DNA of 64,000 bases from Planctomycetaceae bacterium. GTDB taxonomy: Bacteria; Planctomycetota; Planctomycetia; Planctomycetales; Planctomycetaceae. The notes beneath the pieces were generated by a model that was not told the DNA's origin, searched no databases, and worked only from the letters and a program-made list of their open reading frames with translations. The translations under genes and the position numbers were made by a program. Of this stretch, positions 43,083-50,726 are shown one piece after another. The first letter of the stretch is position 1. Each line of letters starts with the position of its first letter. The DNA lies in the NCBI GenBank assembly GCA_019636285.1, contig JAHBXV010000031.1, forward strand, positions 1 through 64,000, given 5' to 3'.

Positions 43083-44621
43083 CTAGCCGCGACCCAACGG
43101 GGAGCGTTCTTCCCCCATCGCCGCCGCCATGATCGCCGCTTCGCTGAACTCGTCCCGCCCCAGTTCAGCCGTCAATCGCCCTTCGCACAAAACCAGAATC
43201 CGGTCGCACACCGTCAGCAGTTCCGGCAGTTCGCTCGACGTGAAGAGAATCGCCAGTCCGTCACGACAGAGGCGGTCGATGAGTTCATAGATTTCCGCCT
43301 TCGCGCCCACATCGATGCCGCGTGTCGGGTCATCCAGAAGAAGCAGCTTCGGCCGGGTCCGCAGCGCGCGGGCAATCAGGCATTTCTGCTGGTTGCCGCC
43401 GCTCAGCGAGAGAATCCTGGCCTCGCGCCCGGCCGTTTTTACACGCAGGGCCGCAATCGACTCGTCCGCCGCCAGTTGCTCGGCTCCCGCATTAACCAGC
43501 CCCCCGCGACGCGTTTCCGCCAGCGACGACAACGTGATATGTTCGCGGACCGACAGTTCGGGAAAGATGCCGAGCCGCTTGCGGTCTTCGGTCACCATCG
43601 CCACGCCGGTCGCGATCGCCTCTGCCGGATGCGTGAACCGCGCCGGCTGACCATCAAGCCGGATGTCTCCGACAAACGGCTCATCGCTGGCTCCATACAA
43701 ACATTCGAGCAGTTCGGTCCGCCCCGCTCCCATCAGTCCCGCGACACCGACGACTTCCCCCGCGCGAAGGTCAAAAGAGATATCCCGCAGCCGCCAGCCC
43801 CGCGCGTGGCCGAGCCACTCCCGCGAAAGATTCCTAACCTGTAAGACCACTTCGCCCGGAGTCCGCGCGGATCGATTCGTCGCACGTCCCACGTCGCGGC
43901 CAACCATCAATTGCGTGATTTCGCGCGGCGACGTCTCGGCTCGTGGCAACGTGCGGATTACGCGGCCGTCTCGCAGCACGGTGATCGTATCGGCCAGGCG
44001 AAAGACTTCATCCATCTTGTGCGAGATATAGAGGATGGTCGTTCCCGCCTCGCGTAACTGAGCAATCACGCGAAACAGCCGTTCGGTCTCAGCTTCGGTT
44101 AACGCCGAGGTTGGTTCATCCATAATCAGAATGCGGCTGTTGAAGGAAATCGCCCGCGCGATCTCGACCAGCTGCTGGTCGCCAATCCGCAGCGAGCGGA
44201 TGCGATCGTCCGGTCGAAGCGGACACTCCAAACGTTGGAAAAGCTCCTGCGTCGCGCGAGACATCGCCGCGTCATCAAGGAACCCGAACGGCGACCGGCG
44301 TTCACGACCGAGAAACAGGTTCGCCGCAGCCGTCAGATCGTTCACCAGGTTGAGTTCCTGATGAATAATCCCAATCCCGCGCTCGGCTGCGTCGCGCGGC
44401 CCCGTCAGATGCAACTCCTCACCCGCCAGCCGCAGCGAACCGGTGTAATCGACCAGCACGCCCGACAGAATCTTCATCAGCGTGCTTTTCCCAGCCCCGT
44501 TCTCTCCGCAGATGGCGTGAAAAGAGCCCGTGGCGACCGAAAAGCCGACATCCTCCAGCGCGACCACCCCGCCAAAGCGTTTGCCAACCCGATCAAACTC
44601 AATCAGCGGCGTGGTCGACAT
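43083..44621 (-). CDS. rbsA: Sugar ABC importer ATPase (RbsA/MglA type)
   Basis: This is a 512-residue protein with two ATPase domains in tandem, as in ribose/galactose importers. The first has Walker A GENGAGKST (39-47), Walker B LIMDEPTSALT and a relaxed signature (LRIGDQQLVE). The second has a degenerate Walker A (GLMGAGRTEL), signature LSGGNQQK and Walker B LLLDDPTRGIDVG. One catalytic site may be inactive, as in RbsA. It works with the downstream-numbered permease gene (its 5' neighbour) and the lipoprotein gene at 46.5 kb. A GTG at 44648 overlapping the permease stop is an alternative start. The last residues (RSPLGRG) and the TAG stop are encoded by the inverted copy of the 23-bp repeat. 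Confidence 0.93.
   Translation of the reverse strand: MSTTPLIEFDRVGKRFGGVVALEDVGFSVATGSFHAICGENGAGKSTLMKILSGVLVDYTGSLRLAGEELHLTGPRDAAERGIGIIHQELNLVNDLTAAANLFLGRERRSPFGFLDDAAMSRATQELFQRLECPLRPDDRIRSLRIGDQQLVEIARAISFNSRILIMDEPTSALTEAETERLFRVIAQLREAGTTILYISHKMDEVFRLADTITVLRDGRVIRTLPRAETSPREITQLMVGRDVGRATNRSARTPGEVVLQVRNLSREWLGHARGWRLRDISFDLRAGEVVGVAGLMGAGRTELLECLYGASDEPFVGDIRLDGQPARFTHPAEAIATGVAMVTEDRKRLGIFPELSVREHITLSSLAETRRGGLVNAGAEQLAADESIAALRVKTAGREARILSLSGGNQQKCLIARALRTRPKLLLLDDPTRGIDVGAKAEIYELIDRLCRDGLAILFTSSELPELLTVCDRILVLCEGRLTAELGRDEFSEAAIMAAAMGEERSPLGRG
43084..43106. repeat. 23-bp repeat at gene ends, copy 4 (inverted)
   Basis: Reverse complement of the core; read on the minus strand it encodes RSPLGRG plus a TAG stop at the end of rbsA. 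Confidence 0.85.
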
Positions 44622-44644
44622 GAACTCTTTCCCGCCAGTGAGTG

Positions 44645-46249
44645 TCACCGTTCGACATACTCAACACGCACGCCCGACAACCGACGTTCCAGACGGGTCG
44701 CCGCGCCGCGTGTCACCGGGAGCGACAGTCGCACATGCCGCAATCCGCGTCCCAACTTCTCCAGGTCAGCGACACTCGTATCAGTGATCCGAGTCTGGCT
44801 CAGATTGAGTTCCGCCACGACCGGGAAGAACCGCAGCGTCGATACGAGCGACTTCAGGTCGGCATCGGTGAATGACGTCGGGGACAGATCGACCAGGATT
44901 CCAGCGTCGTTCCGCGTGATGGTTCCACCAGCCGACTGGATGAGGGCTACGGCCCGGTTCTGCTGCCACGCGGGATAGCCGCGTTCGAGCGCGACGAAAC
45001 TCACGGCGGCAGCAACAAGCCATGCCAGCCAGAAGACGCCCCGACGCCGGGCCCACCAGTCTGTCCGCATCGAGAGCATCAGCCCCGCCACCAGCCCGCC
45101 GGCCCACAGCGAAAGCGGGAGCGCATCAACGCTTGTCCGGCCGCCCAGCAGCTTCGTGCCAATCAATGCCGTTAAAGCCATCGTGAGAATCGTGAGATTC
45201 AGGATCGCGACGGCTCCCAGCGGACCGCTTAACAACTTTCGCGAACCGCTGCTTCCCGCCCGAGCGAACGTGACGGCTCCGACGACGAGGACACCGACGA
45301 TCAACCCTTCGTAGACATCGGCTCCGGTCTTGATGATCTTCGCCACCGCATCGATCACCGACCGCAAGAAGATCGTTCCCAGCAGCGTGCCGGGGACCGT
45401 GCCGACGCCCCCTTGCAGACTGCACCCGCCAACAACGGCCGCCGCGATCGCATTGAGTTCTGCCCCGCGGCCGAGCACCTGCGGATTCGCCACGCCCGTA
45501 TCGAGCATGGCGAGCATCCCGGCGACCGACGACAGCACAGCGCTCAGGCTATAAGCGAGCCATTTGAGGCCATCGGTCCGAATCCCGGACAGCTTCGCCG
45601 CCTGCTCGTTCCCCCCCAGGGCATACACATGTCGACCAGTCACGGTCTTCGCCAGCAAGACCCACAACACGGCTGCTGTTATTAACAACAACACCGCCGG
45701 GATCCAGACCGAACCGGCCACGTAGCGAAAGCGGGCATCGGCGATGTTGATCTGCGTGCTCATCCCGCCCAGCGTCGCGGCGGTGGCTCCCTCGCAAATC
45801 GCCCGACCGAGACTCCGCAGGCCAACGAGCGTTCCCAGCGTGGCGACAAACGGCGGCAACCCGACCACCGTGATGAGCCACGCATGCAGACTTCCAATGA
45901 GAAACCCGACCACCAGTGTCCCGCAAACAGCCAGCACAATCGCCCACAACGGCAACGGCTGGCTGGCCACCATCTGCTCAGGCACGAGCAACAGCAGCAG
46001 CACCGCGCACGTCGTACTGCTGAAGGCCATGACCGAACCGGCCGAGAGGTCGATCCCGCCGGAGATAATGACAACCGCCGCCCCCAGCGCCAGAAACCCT
46101 AGGAGAGTCGTCTGCCGCGTGAGATCAATGGCCGACGTCGCCGGATTCACCCAGTAATTGTGCTGACTATCCAGCACAGCCGTCAGCACCCAAACGCCAA
46201 CGATCGCCCACAGCAAATTCGTTTCATGCAGGGCAATGAGGCGGCGCAT
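44645..46249 (-). CDS. rbsC: Sugar ABC importer permease (RbsC type) with extra membrane and LRR-like tail
   Basis: This is a 534-residue permease. The first ~330 residues match BPD_transp_2 permeases: TTLLGFLALGAAVVIISGGI, GGIDLSAGSVMAFS, GLPPFVATLGT, YALGGNEQAAKLSGI, and GAELNAIAAAVVGGCSLQGG with GTVPGTLLG. Family members usually stop near residue 320-340. Here about four more helices follow (about 345-440), then a soluble tail with a leucine-rich-repeat pattern (FTDADLKSLVSTL, VAELNLSQTRITDTSVADLEKL). The tail may sense or bind. It is separated from rbsB by a repeat element and abuts rbsA. Start ATG 46249. Confidence 0.9.
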   Translation of the reverse strand: MRRLIALHETNLLWAIVGVWVLTAVLDSQHNYWVNPATSAIDLTRQTTLLGFLALGAAVVIISGGIDLSAGSVMAFSSTTCAVLLLLLVPEQMVASQPLPLWAIVLAVCGTLVVGFLIGSLHAWLITVVGLPPFVATLGTLVGLRSLGRAICEGATAATLGGMSTQINIADARFRYVAGSVWIPAVLLLITAAVLWVLLAKTVTGRHVYALGGNEQAAKLSGIRTDGLKWLAYSLSAVLSSVAGMLAMLDTGVANPQVLGRGAELNAIAAAVVGGCSLQGGVGTVPGTLLGTIFLRSVIDAVAKIIKTGADVYEGLIVGVLVVGAVTFARAGSSGSRKLLSGPLGAVAILNLTILTMALTALIGTKLLGGRTSVDALPLSLWAGGLVAGLMLSMRTDWWARRRGVFWLAWLVAAAVSFVALERGYPAWQQNRAVALIQSAGGTITRNDAGILVDLSPTSFTDADLKSLVSTLRFFPVVAELNLSQTRITDTSVADLEKLGRGLRHVRLSLPVTRGAATRLERRLSGVRVEYVER

Positions 46250-46263
46250 AGGGGGGGGACGAA

Positions 46264-46480
46264 GAGAGTGGTTGGTGGATAGTAAAGAGGAATCAGGAGT
46301 CAGCCGTCAGGGATCAGGCAGAAGTGAAGTGGTTGGTGGGTAGTGGATGGTGGTTCGTGAAGAGCTAGGAAAAACATAAGGCCCGGATTTCACAATCCGC
46401 AGCTCATACTGATCCCTGACCCCTGATTGCTGATCCCTCTTTTCACCAACCACTAACCACCAACTACTAACCACTCTCCG
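46264..46480. repeat. Inverted-repeat element, GGTTGGTGG/GATCAGG family
   Basis: The left side (GAGTGGTTGGTGGATAGTAA followed by AGAGGAATCAGGAGTCAG) and the right side (read as GAGAGTGGTTAGTAGTTGGT and AGAGGGATCAGCAATCAGG on the other strand) are inverted over about 60-70 bp. A further repeated GTGGTTGGTGGGTAGTGG lies inside. It fills the gap between rbsB and rbsC. No coding capacity. Confidence 0.75.
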
Positions 46481-46485
46481 CCCCC

Positions 46486-47619
46486 TCAACTCCCCGTCAA
46501 GCCATTCTGCTCCAGCCAGCCCTTGAACGCCTCCAGCGTCAGCACTTCCACGTTTGAGCCGTAGTCGGCCGACTTCGCGGGGGACTGGTCGTTGGGGATG
46601 ACGACCTTCAGGCCCGTGTCCAACAGGTCTCCATCGGGTTGGCCGTGCCGGGGGTACATCGATGCGATCGTTTCCTGATCCTTGGCGACCAGAGCATGCA
46701 GCAACCGAACCCCGTCGTAACCCATCCGGTAAGGGTTCTGCACAACCAGCGCGTCGATCTGGTTGCCGGCCATCGCCTGAATGGCTAACGGCTCGGCGTC
46801 GAAACAGACGACCGTGTACTGGCTCTTGTCGAGCTTTCGCTCGCGAACCACGTCCACGATGGCCGGCGCGTTGTACGACCAGATCCCGACCAGGGTCCGC
46901 AGGTCGGGATTGTTGATGAGTGCGTTGCGGACATTCTCGCGGGCGCGGGAATCGTCGTTTTCGTCCTGCATCGAATCCTTCGACGTGAAGCCGGAACCGG
47001 CTCCTTGCGCGAATCCGCCAATCCGCTCGATCGCATTCTGCGCGCCGGTCCGGCCGACAAACGTCACATATTCGCCGCCGTCCGGTCTCAGAGCGGCCGC
47101 CGTTTTCCCGAGGACCACGCCTCCCGCCAGGTTATCGGTCCCGATGAAGGCAAAGCGGGCATCGCGAAACTTGTCGCGATCGACGTCGGAATCAATCGTG
47201 ACGACGGCGATTCCCTTCTTCTGCAAGGCGCGCAGTTCTTCCGCGATCGCGGAATTCGCCGCATCAATGGCGGAAACGCCGATTCCCGCCACGTCGGCCT
47301 GGCTGCCGAACTGCCGCAGCTTGTCGAGCTGTCCCTGCGGCGTCCCATCGTTGACTTCCATCACCCCGACGAAGCCCTTCGCCTCCAGGTCGAGTTCTCG
47401 ATTGGCGTCGAGAATGCCGGCCCGGCAGGCATCCCAGTAGGGGCTGTTCCCATTGGTCAGAACAATCAGCCGTTTGCGGGCCGTCGAGTCGGACGGCGCG
47501 GTGCCGGAAGTCGTCGCGGAGCCATCCGACGGGGCCGCCGCCTGGGGAATTTCAGGACCGCAACCGACGGCGAACACCGCCAGCGTGCCGAGTGTGAGGA
47601 ACCAGGAAGAACCGCGCAT
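46486..47619 (-). CDS. rbsB: Sugar ABC importer substrate-binding lipoprotein (RbsB type)
   Basis: This is a 377-residue periplasmic-binding-protein (peripla_BP_4 fold). The lipoprotein signal MRGSSWFLTLGTLAVFAVGC has its lipobox at AVGC. The mature protein starts with a Ser/Thr/Pro-rich linker, then KRLIVLTNGNSPYWDACRAG, the QADVAGIGVSAIDAA hinge region, IAVVTIDSDVD and VVCFDAEPLAIQAMAGNQIDALVVQNPYRMGYDGV, all typical of RbsB-like binders. The sugar is not identifiable. It precedes rbsC and rbsA, with a repeat element of about 215 bp between rbsB and rbsC that might tune expression, as hairpins do between binding-protein and permease genes in other operons. Confidence 0.92.
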   Translation of the reverse strand: MRGSSWFLTLGTLAVFAVGCGPEIPQAAAPSDGSATTSGTAPSDSTARKRLIVLTNGNSPYWDACRAGILDANRELDLEAKGFVGVMEVNDGTPQGQLDKLRQFGSQADVAGIGVSAIDAANSAIAEELRALQKKGIAVVTIDSDVDRDKFRDARFAFIGTDNLAGGVVLGKTAAALRPDGGEYVTFVGRTGAQNAIERIGGFAQGAGSGFTSKDSMQDENDDSRARENVRNALINNPDLRTLVGIWSYNAPAIVDVVRERKLDKSQYTVVCFDAEPLAIQAMAGNQIDALVVQNPYRMGYDGVRLLHALVAKDQETIASMYPRHGQPDGDLLDTGLKVVIPNDQSPAKSADYGSNVEVLTLEAFKGWLEQNGLTGS

Positions 47620-47875
47620 GGACGTCAATCCGGAAGGGTGTCGGTCTGGGTGTGAATACGAGCCGAGAGAATTTCTAAAGAACTGAATCAAAATAGGCCG
47701 GAGCCAATTGACGGTCAAGCACCCGGCCCCGCGACCCATCGGTTCACTCGCATGTGATGGCGGGTTGGGCTAGTCTGGCTCTGTCGAACATTCATCGCAA
47801 CTGGGAATCTTCGCAGCACCGACTGAGACTTCCGGCGAGCGACCTGCCAGCCCCATGAAAACGAGGCCGTCCACG
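47620..47875. promoter_or_regulatory. Divergent control region of the rbs block and the oxidoreductase gene
   Basis: 256 bp between the divergent starts of rbsB and the Gfo/Idh/MocA gene must contain both promoters. No clear -35/-10 pairs or operator palindromes were found by eye. GAGG at 47863-47866 serves the oxidoreductase. Confidence 0.4.
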
Positions 47876-49177
47876 ATGACCACCGATACGACCCGACGCG
47901 AGTTCCTGCAGTCCTCCACCCTTGCCGCCGCGGGTGTTTTGGCCCACGGCCTTTTCCGAGGAGCGGCTGCCCAGGAATCGCCGACGGAACAGCTTAATGT
48001 CGGAGTCATCGGTCTGGGGCGCGGACTCGCCCACGTGAATGCCATCCTGAACGGCAAGGCGGCCCGACTGAACTACATCTGTGATGTCGACACCGGTCGC
48101 CTCGAACGGGGCATGAAGACCGTTGAAGGGAAGATCAAGGATCTCGACAACAAGCCCGAAATGCCGACGCCGATTAGCGACCTGCGGCGAATGCTCGACG
48201 ATCCCAAACTCGACGCCATTTTCGTCGCGACGACCAATCACTGGCATGCTCCGGCCGCCATCCTCGGCTGCACGGCCGGTAAGCACGTCTATGTCGAAAA
48301 GCCCGGCAGCCATACCCCCTGGGAAGGCGAACAGTTGATTGCCGCGGCACGCAAATACAACCGGGTGGTCCAGATGGGGAACCAGCGACGGACGTGGCCC
48401 GGCGTGCAGGAGATGGTCCAGAAACTTCACGATGGCGCGATTGGGAAACTGCTTTACGCGCGCTGTTTCTACGAAAGCGCCCGCGAGTCGATCGGGATCG
48501 GTAAACCGGCCCCCGTCCCGGCTTCGCTCAATTGGGATCTCTGGCAGGGACCGGCCCCGGAACGCGAGTACAAGGATAACCTGGTGCCGTACAATTGGCA
48601 TTGGCACTGGCACTACGGCAATGGCGAACTCGGCAACAACGGCATCCATTCGCTGGACGTCGCGCGGTGGGGCCTGAATGTGACCTATCCGAAAAAGATC
48701 ACGTACCTGGGTGGCCGCTACCACTTCCAGGACGATCAGGAGACTCCCGACACCGGGACGGCTGTCTACGATTTCGGCCATTGCGGCATTTCGTGGGAAT
48801 GCAGCAGTTGCCACCCCCGCCGCGAGGAAAAACTTCCCATCTGCATCTTCTACGGAACCGAAGGAACGATGCACAACACGAACACGGGGTGGGTGCAGTA
48901 CGACCTGCAAGGGAAGGAAGTCGGAAAGGGCAACGGCCCCGGTGGTGAGCAGGACCACATCGACAACTTCCTGGCCTGCATCAAATCGGGCGAAACCCCC
49001 AACTCCGAAATCGAAGTGGGCCAGACCAGCACTCTGCTCTGCCATCTGGGGAACATCGCCTATCGCACGAACTCCGTGCTCGATTTTGACGGCACGTCCC
49101 GCAAGATCGTCGGCAACGAGGAAGCCGCGAAACTCTGGAAGCGCGAGTACCGCGACGGCTGGGAACCCCGCATCTGA
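47876..49177 (+). CDS. Tat-exported Gfo/Idh/MocA family oxidoreductase
   Basis: This is a 433-residue NAD(P)-dependent oxidoreductase. A twin-arginine signal (TRREFLQ, residues 6-12, hydrophobic run to about 38) precedes the Rossmann fold VGVIGLGRG (about 42-50). The conserved EKPGSHT (EKP, about 137) and GNNGIHSLDVARW are family hallmarks. The HWHWHYG stretch is typical of the large planctomycete Tat-exported group, thought to act on sugars in the periplasm with cofactor bound before export. ATG 47876 has GAGG 9 bases upstream. It is divergent from the sugar importer, which supports a role in the same sugar pathway. Confidence 0.93.
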   Translation: MTTDTTRREFLQSSTLAAAGVLAHGLFRGAAAQESPTEQLNVGVIGLGRGLAHVNAILNGKAARLNYICDVDTGRLERGMKTVEGKIKDLDNKPEMPTPISDLRRMLDDPKLDAIFVATTNHWHAPAAILGCTAGKHVYVEKPGSHTPWEGEQLIAAARKYNRVVQMGNQRRTWPGVQEMVQKLHDGAIGKLLYARCFYESARESIGIGKPAPVPASLNWDLWQGPAPEREYKDNLVPYNWHWHWHYGNGELGNNGIHSLDVARWGLNVTYPKKITYLGGRYHFQDDQETPDTGTAVYDFGHCGISWECSSCHPRREEKLPICIFYGTEGTMHNTNTGWVQYDLQGKEVGKGNGPGGEQDHIDNFLACIKSGETPNSEIEVGQTSTLLCHLGNIAYRTNSVLDFDGTSRKIVGNEEAAKLWKREYRDGWEPRI

Positions 49178-49448
49178 CGGGTCGAACGAGCCGGTTCGTG
49201 ACATGTGAAGAAGCCGCGCCTGGCTGAACTGAGGCGTTGCCGGGCTGGCGGATCGGTCCGTCGGAACTTACGATCTTGGATGGCGAGGTGAACGATTCGA
49301 CCGTCCTTGTGGCGGAAGGAAGGGTTCACCTGTAGCCTGATTGACCTGCCGGGCGTTTCCAGAGGAGGTACTCGCGTTCCCGAACGCGACAGAATCCGCC
49401 GTCTGTCTGAACGCTCCCGCCTCTGCCGCTGCCGAAGAAGTCATTTCC

Positions 49449-50480
49449 ATGCTGCTGATCGTTCTTCGAGTCTTGTACGTCTTCATCTGCGCCGGCGCGA
49501 TCGCGACCATGGTGCATCCGCAAAGCAACCCGCCGAAGATCATCGAAGATCACCCGCTGTTCGCGTTCTTCCTGCTGCTGGCCATGTCGCAGTCGGTGAT
49601 GGTGGTTGACTTTTTCGTTCGCCGGAAGCGGCTCGACCTAATCTCCGCCGTCTATTTCGGGCTGCTGATCGGTGTTCTGCTCGCCTACCTTTCGTCGCTG
49701 GCGCTCCGTCCCATCATTCAGCCTCAATTTGAACCAATCACGGTCGGCCTCTTGCTGATCGCGTTTCCGTACATGTGCATTTCGCTGCTGCTTCAGACCA
49801 AGGACGATTTCCGGTTCGTCATCCCGTATGTCGAATTCGTGAAAGAAATGAAGGGAGGAAGCCCATTAATAGTAGACACAAGCGCACTGATCGACGGTCG
49901 CATTGCCGACGTCATGGACACTCACGTCTTCGAGACCGAAATCCTCGTGCCAAGCATGGTGCTTGAGGAATTGCAGGGAATCGCCGACAGCAACGACAAA
50001 TTGCGGCGGACCCGCGGCCGTCGCGGCCTGGATGTCCTGACTAAGCTGCAACAGAACCCGCAGGTCGACGTGCGGATGTACGAAGTGAAGGACAAGGACG
50101 AAACGCTGACGGTCGACCAGCAGATTGTCGCCCTGGCAAAACGACTCGGCGGTCGCATCGTCACCAGCGATTTCAACCTCAACAAGGTCGCCAGCGTGCA
50201 GGGCGTCACCGTCGTGAACCTCAACGACGTTGCTAACTCGCTCAAGCCGCGCTACCTCCACGGCGAACAGATTCGCATACGCGTGATTCGCGAAGGCGAA
50301 TCGTTCGGCCAGGGGGTTGGCTACCTCGACGACGGCACGATGGTCGTCTGCGAACAGGCTTCGCAACTGGTCGGGCAGGACATCGACGTCGTCATTACCA
50401 GCATGTTGCAAAACAGCGCCGGACGCATGATTTTTGGCCGACTGGCCGGGTCGCTGACCCCATCGCGCGTCGGAAACTGA
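49449..50480 (+). CDS. Membrane-anchored PIN-TRAM domain protein (YacL-like)
   Basis: This is a 343-residue protein. Four hydrophobic helices (about 1-25, 36-53, 60-85, 95-115) anchor a PIN nuclease-fold domain (about 135-260: PLIVDTSALIDGRIADVMD, EELQGIAD, GGRIVTSDFNLNKVA) followed by a TRAM RNA-binding domain (about 280-340: GEQIRIRVIREGESFGQGVGYLDDGTMVV). The acidic PIN residues (Asp in VDTS and TSD) are present. Relatives such as YacL of Bacillus are of unclear function. The start at 49449 is where the first helix begins. Confidence 0.92.
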   Translation: MLLIVLRVLYVFICAGAIATMVHPQSNPPKIIEDHPLFAFFLLLAMSQSVMVVDFFVRRKRLDLISAVYFGLLIGVLLAYLSSLALRPIIQPQFEPITVGLLLIAFPYMCISLLLQTKDDFRFVIPYVEFVKEMKGGSPLIVDTSALIDGRIADVMDTHVFETEILVPSMVLEELQGIADSNDKLRRTRGRRGLDVLTKLQQNPQVDVRMYEVKDKDETLTVDQQIVALAKRLGGRIVTSDFNLNKVASVQGVTVVNLNDVANSLKPRYLHGEQIRIRVIREGESFGQGVGYLDDGTMVVCEQASQLVGQDIDVVITSMLQNSAGRMIFGRLAGSLTPSRVGN

Positions 50481-50726
50481 TGGAAGCAAAAGCCTCCTCA
50501 ACCAACCGTGCGAGAGTCTTGCCCGCGAGCGGCAACGTATCGGCAAAGTTGCAATTCTTTGCGCGAAACGCGCCAGATGGGCTTTCGGAATTTCGGGCCA
50601 GTTCGCTAAAGTAGATTGAGGCCAGCCAAACACGCTTCTGAACTTCCATCCCGGAGCAAGACTGTCGAGCCTGTTGGCAGTTCGTCAGTCGTCTCCCACC
50701 GACCCGACTCCCTCCAAGCAGCCACC

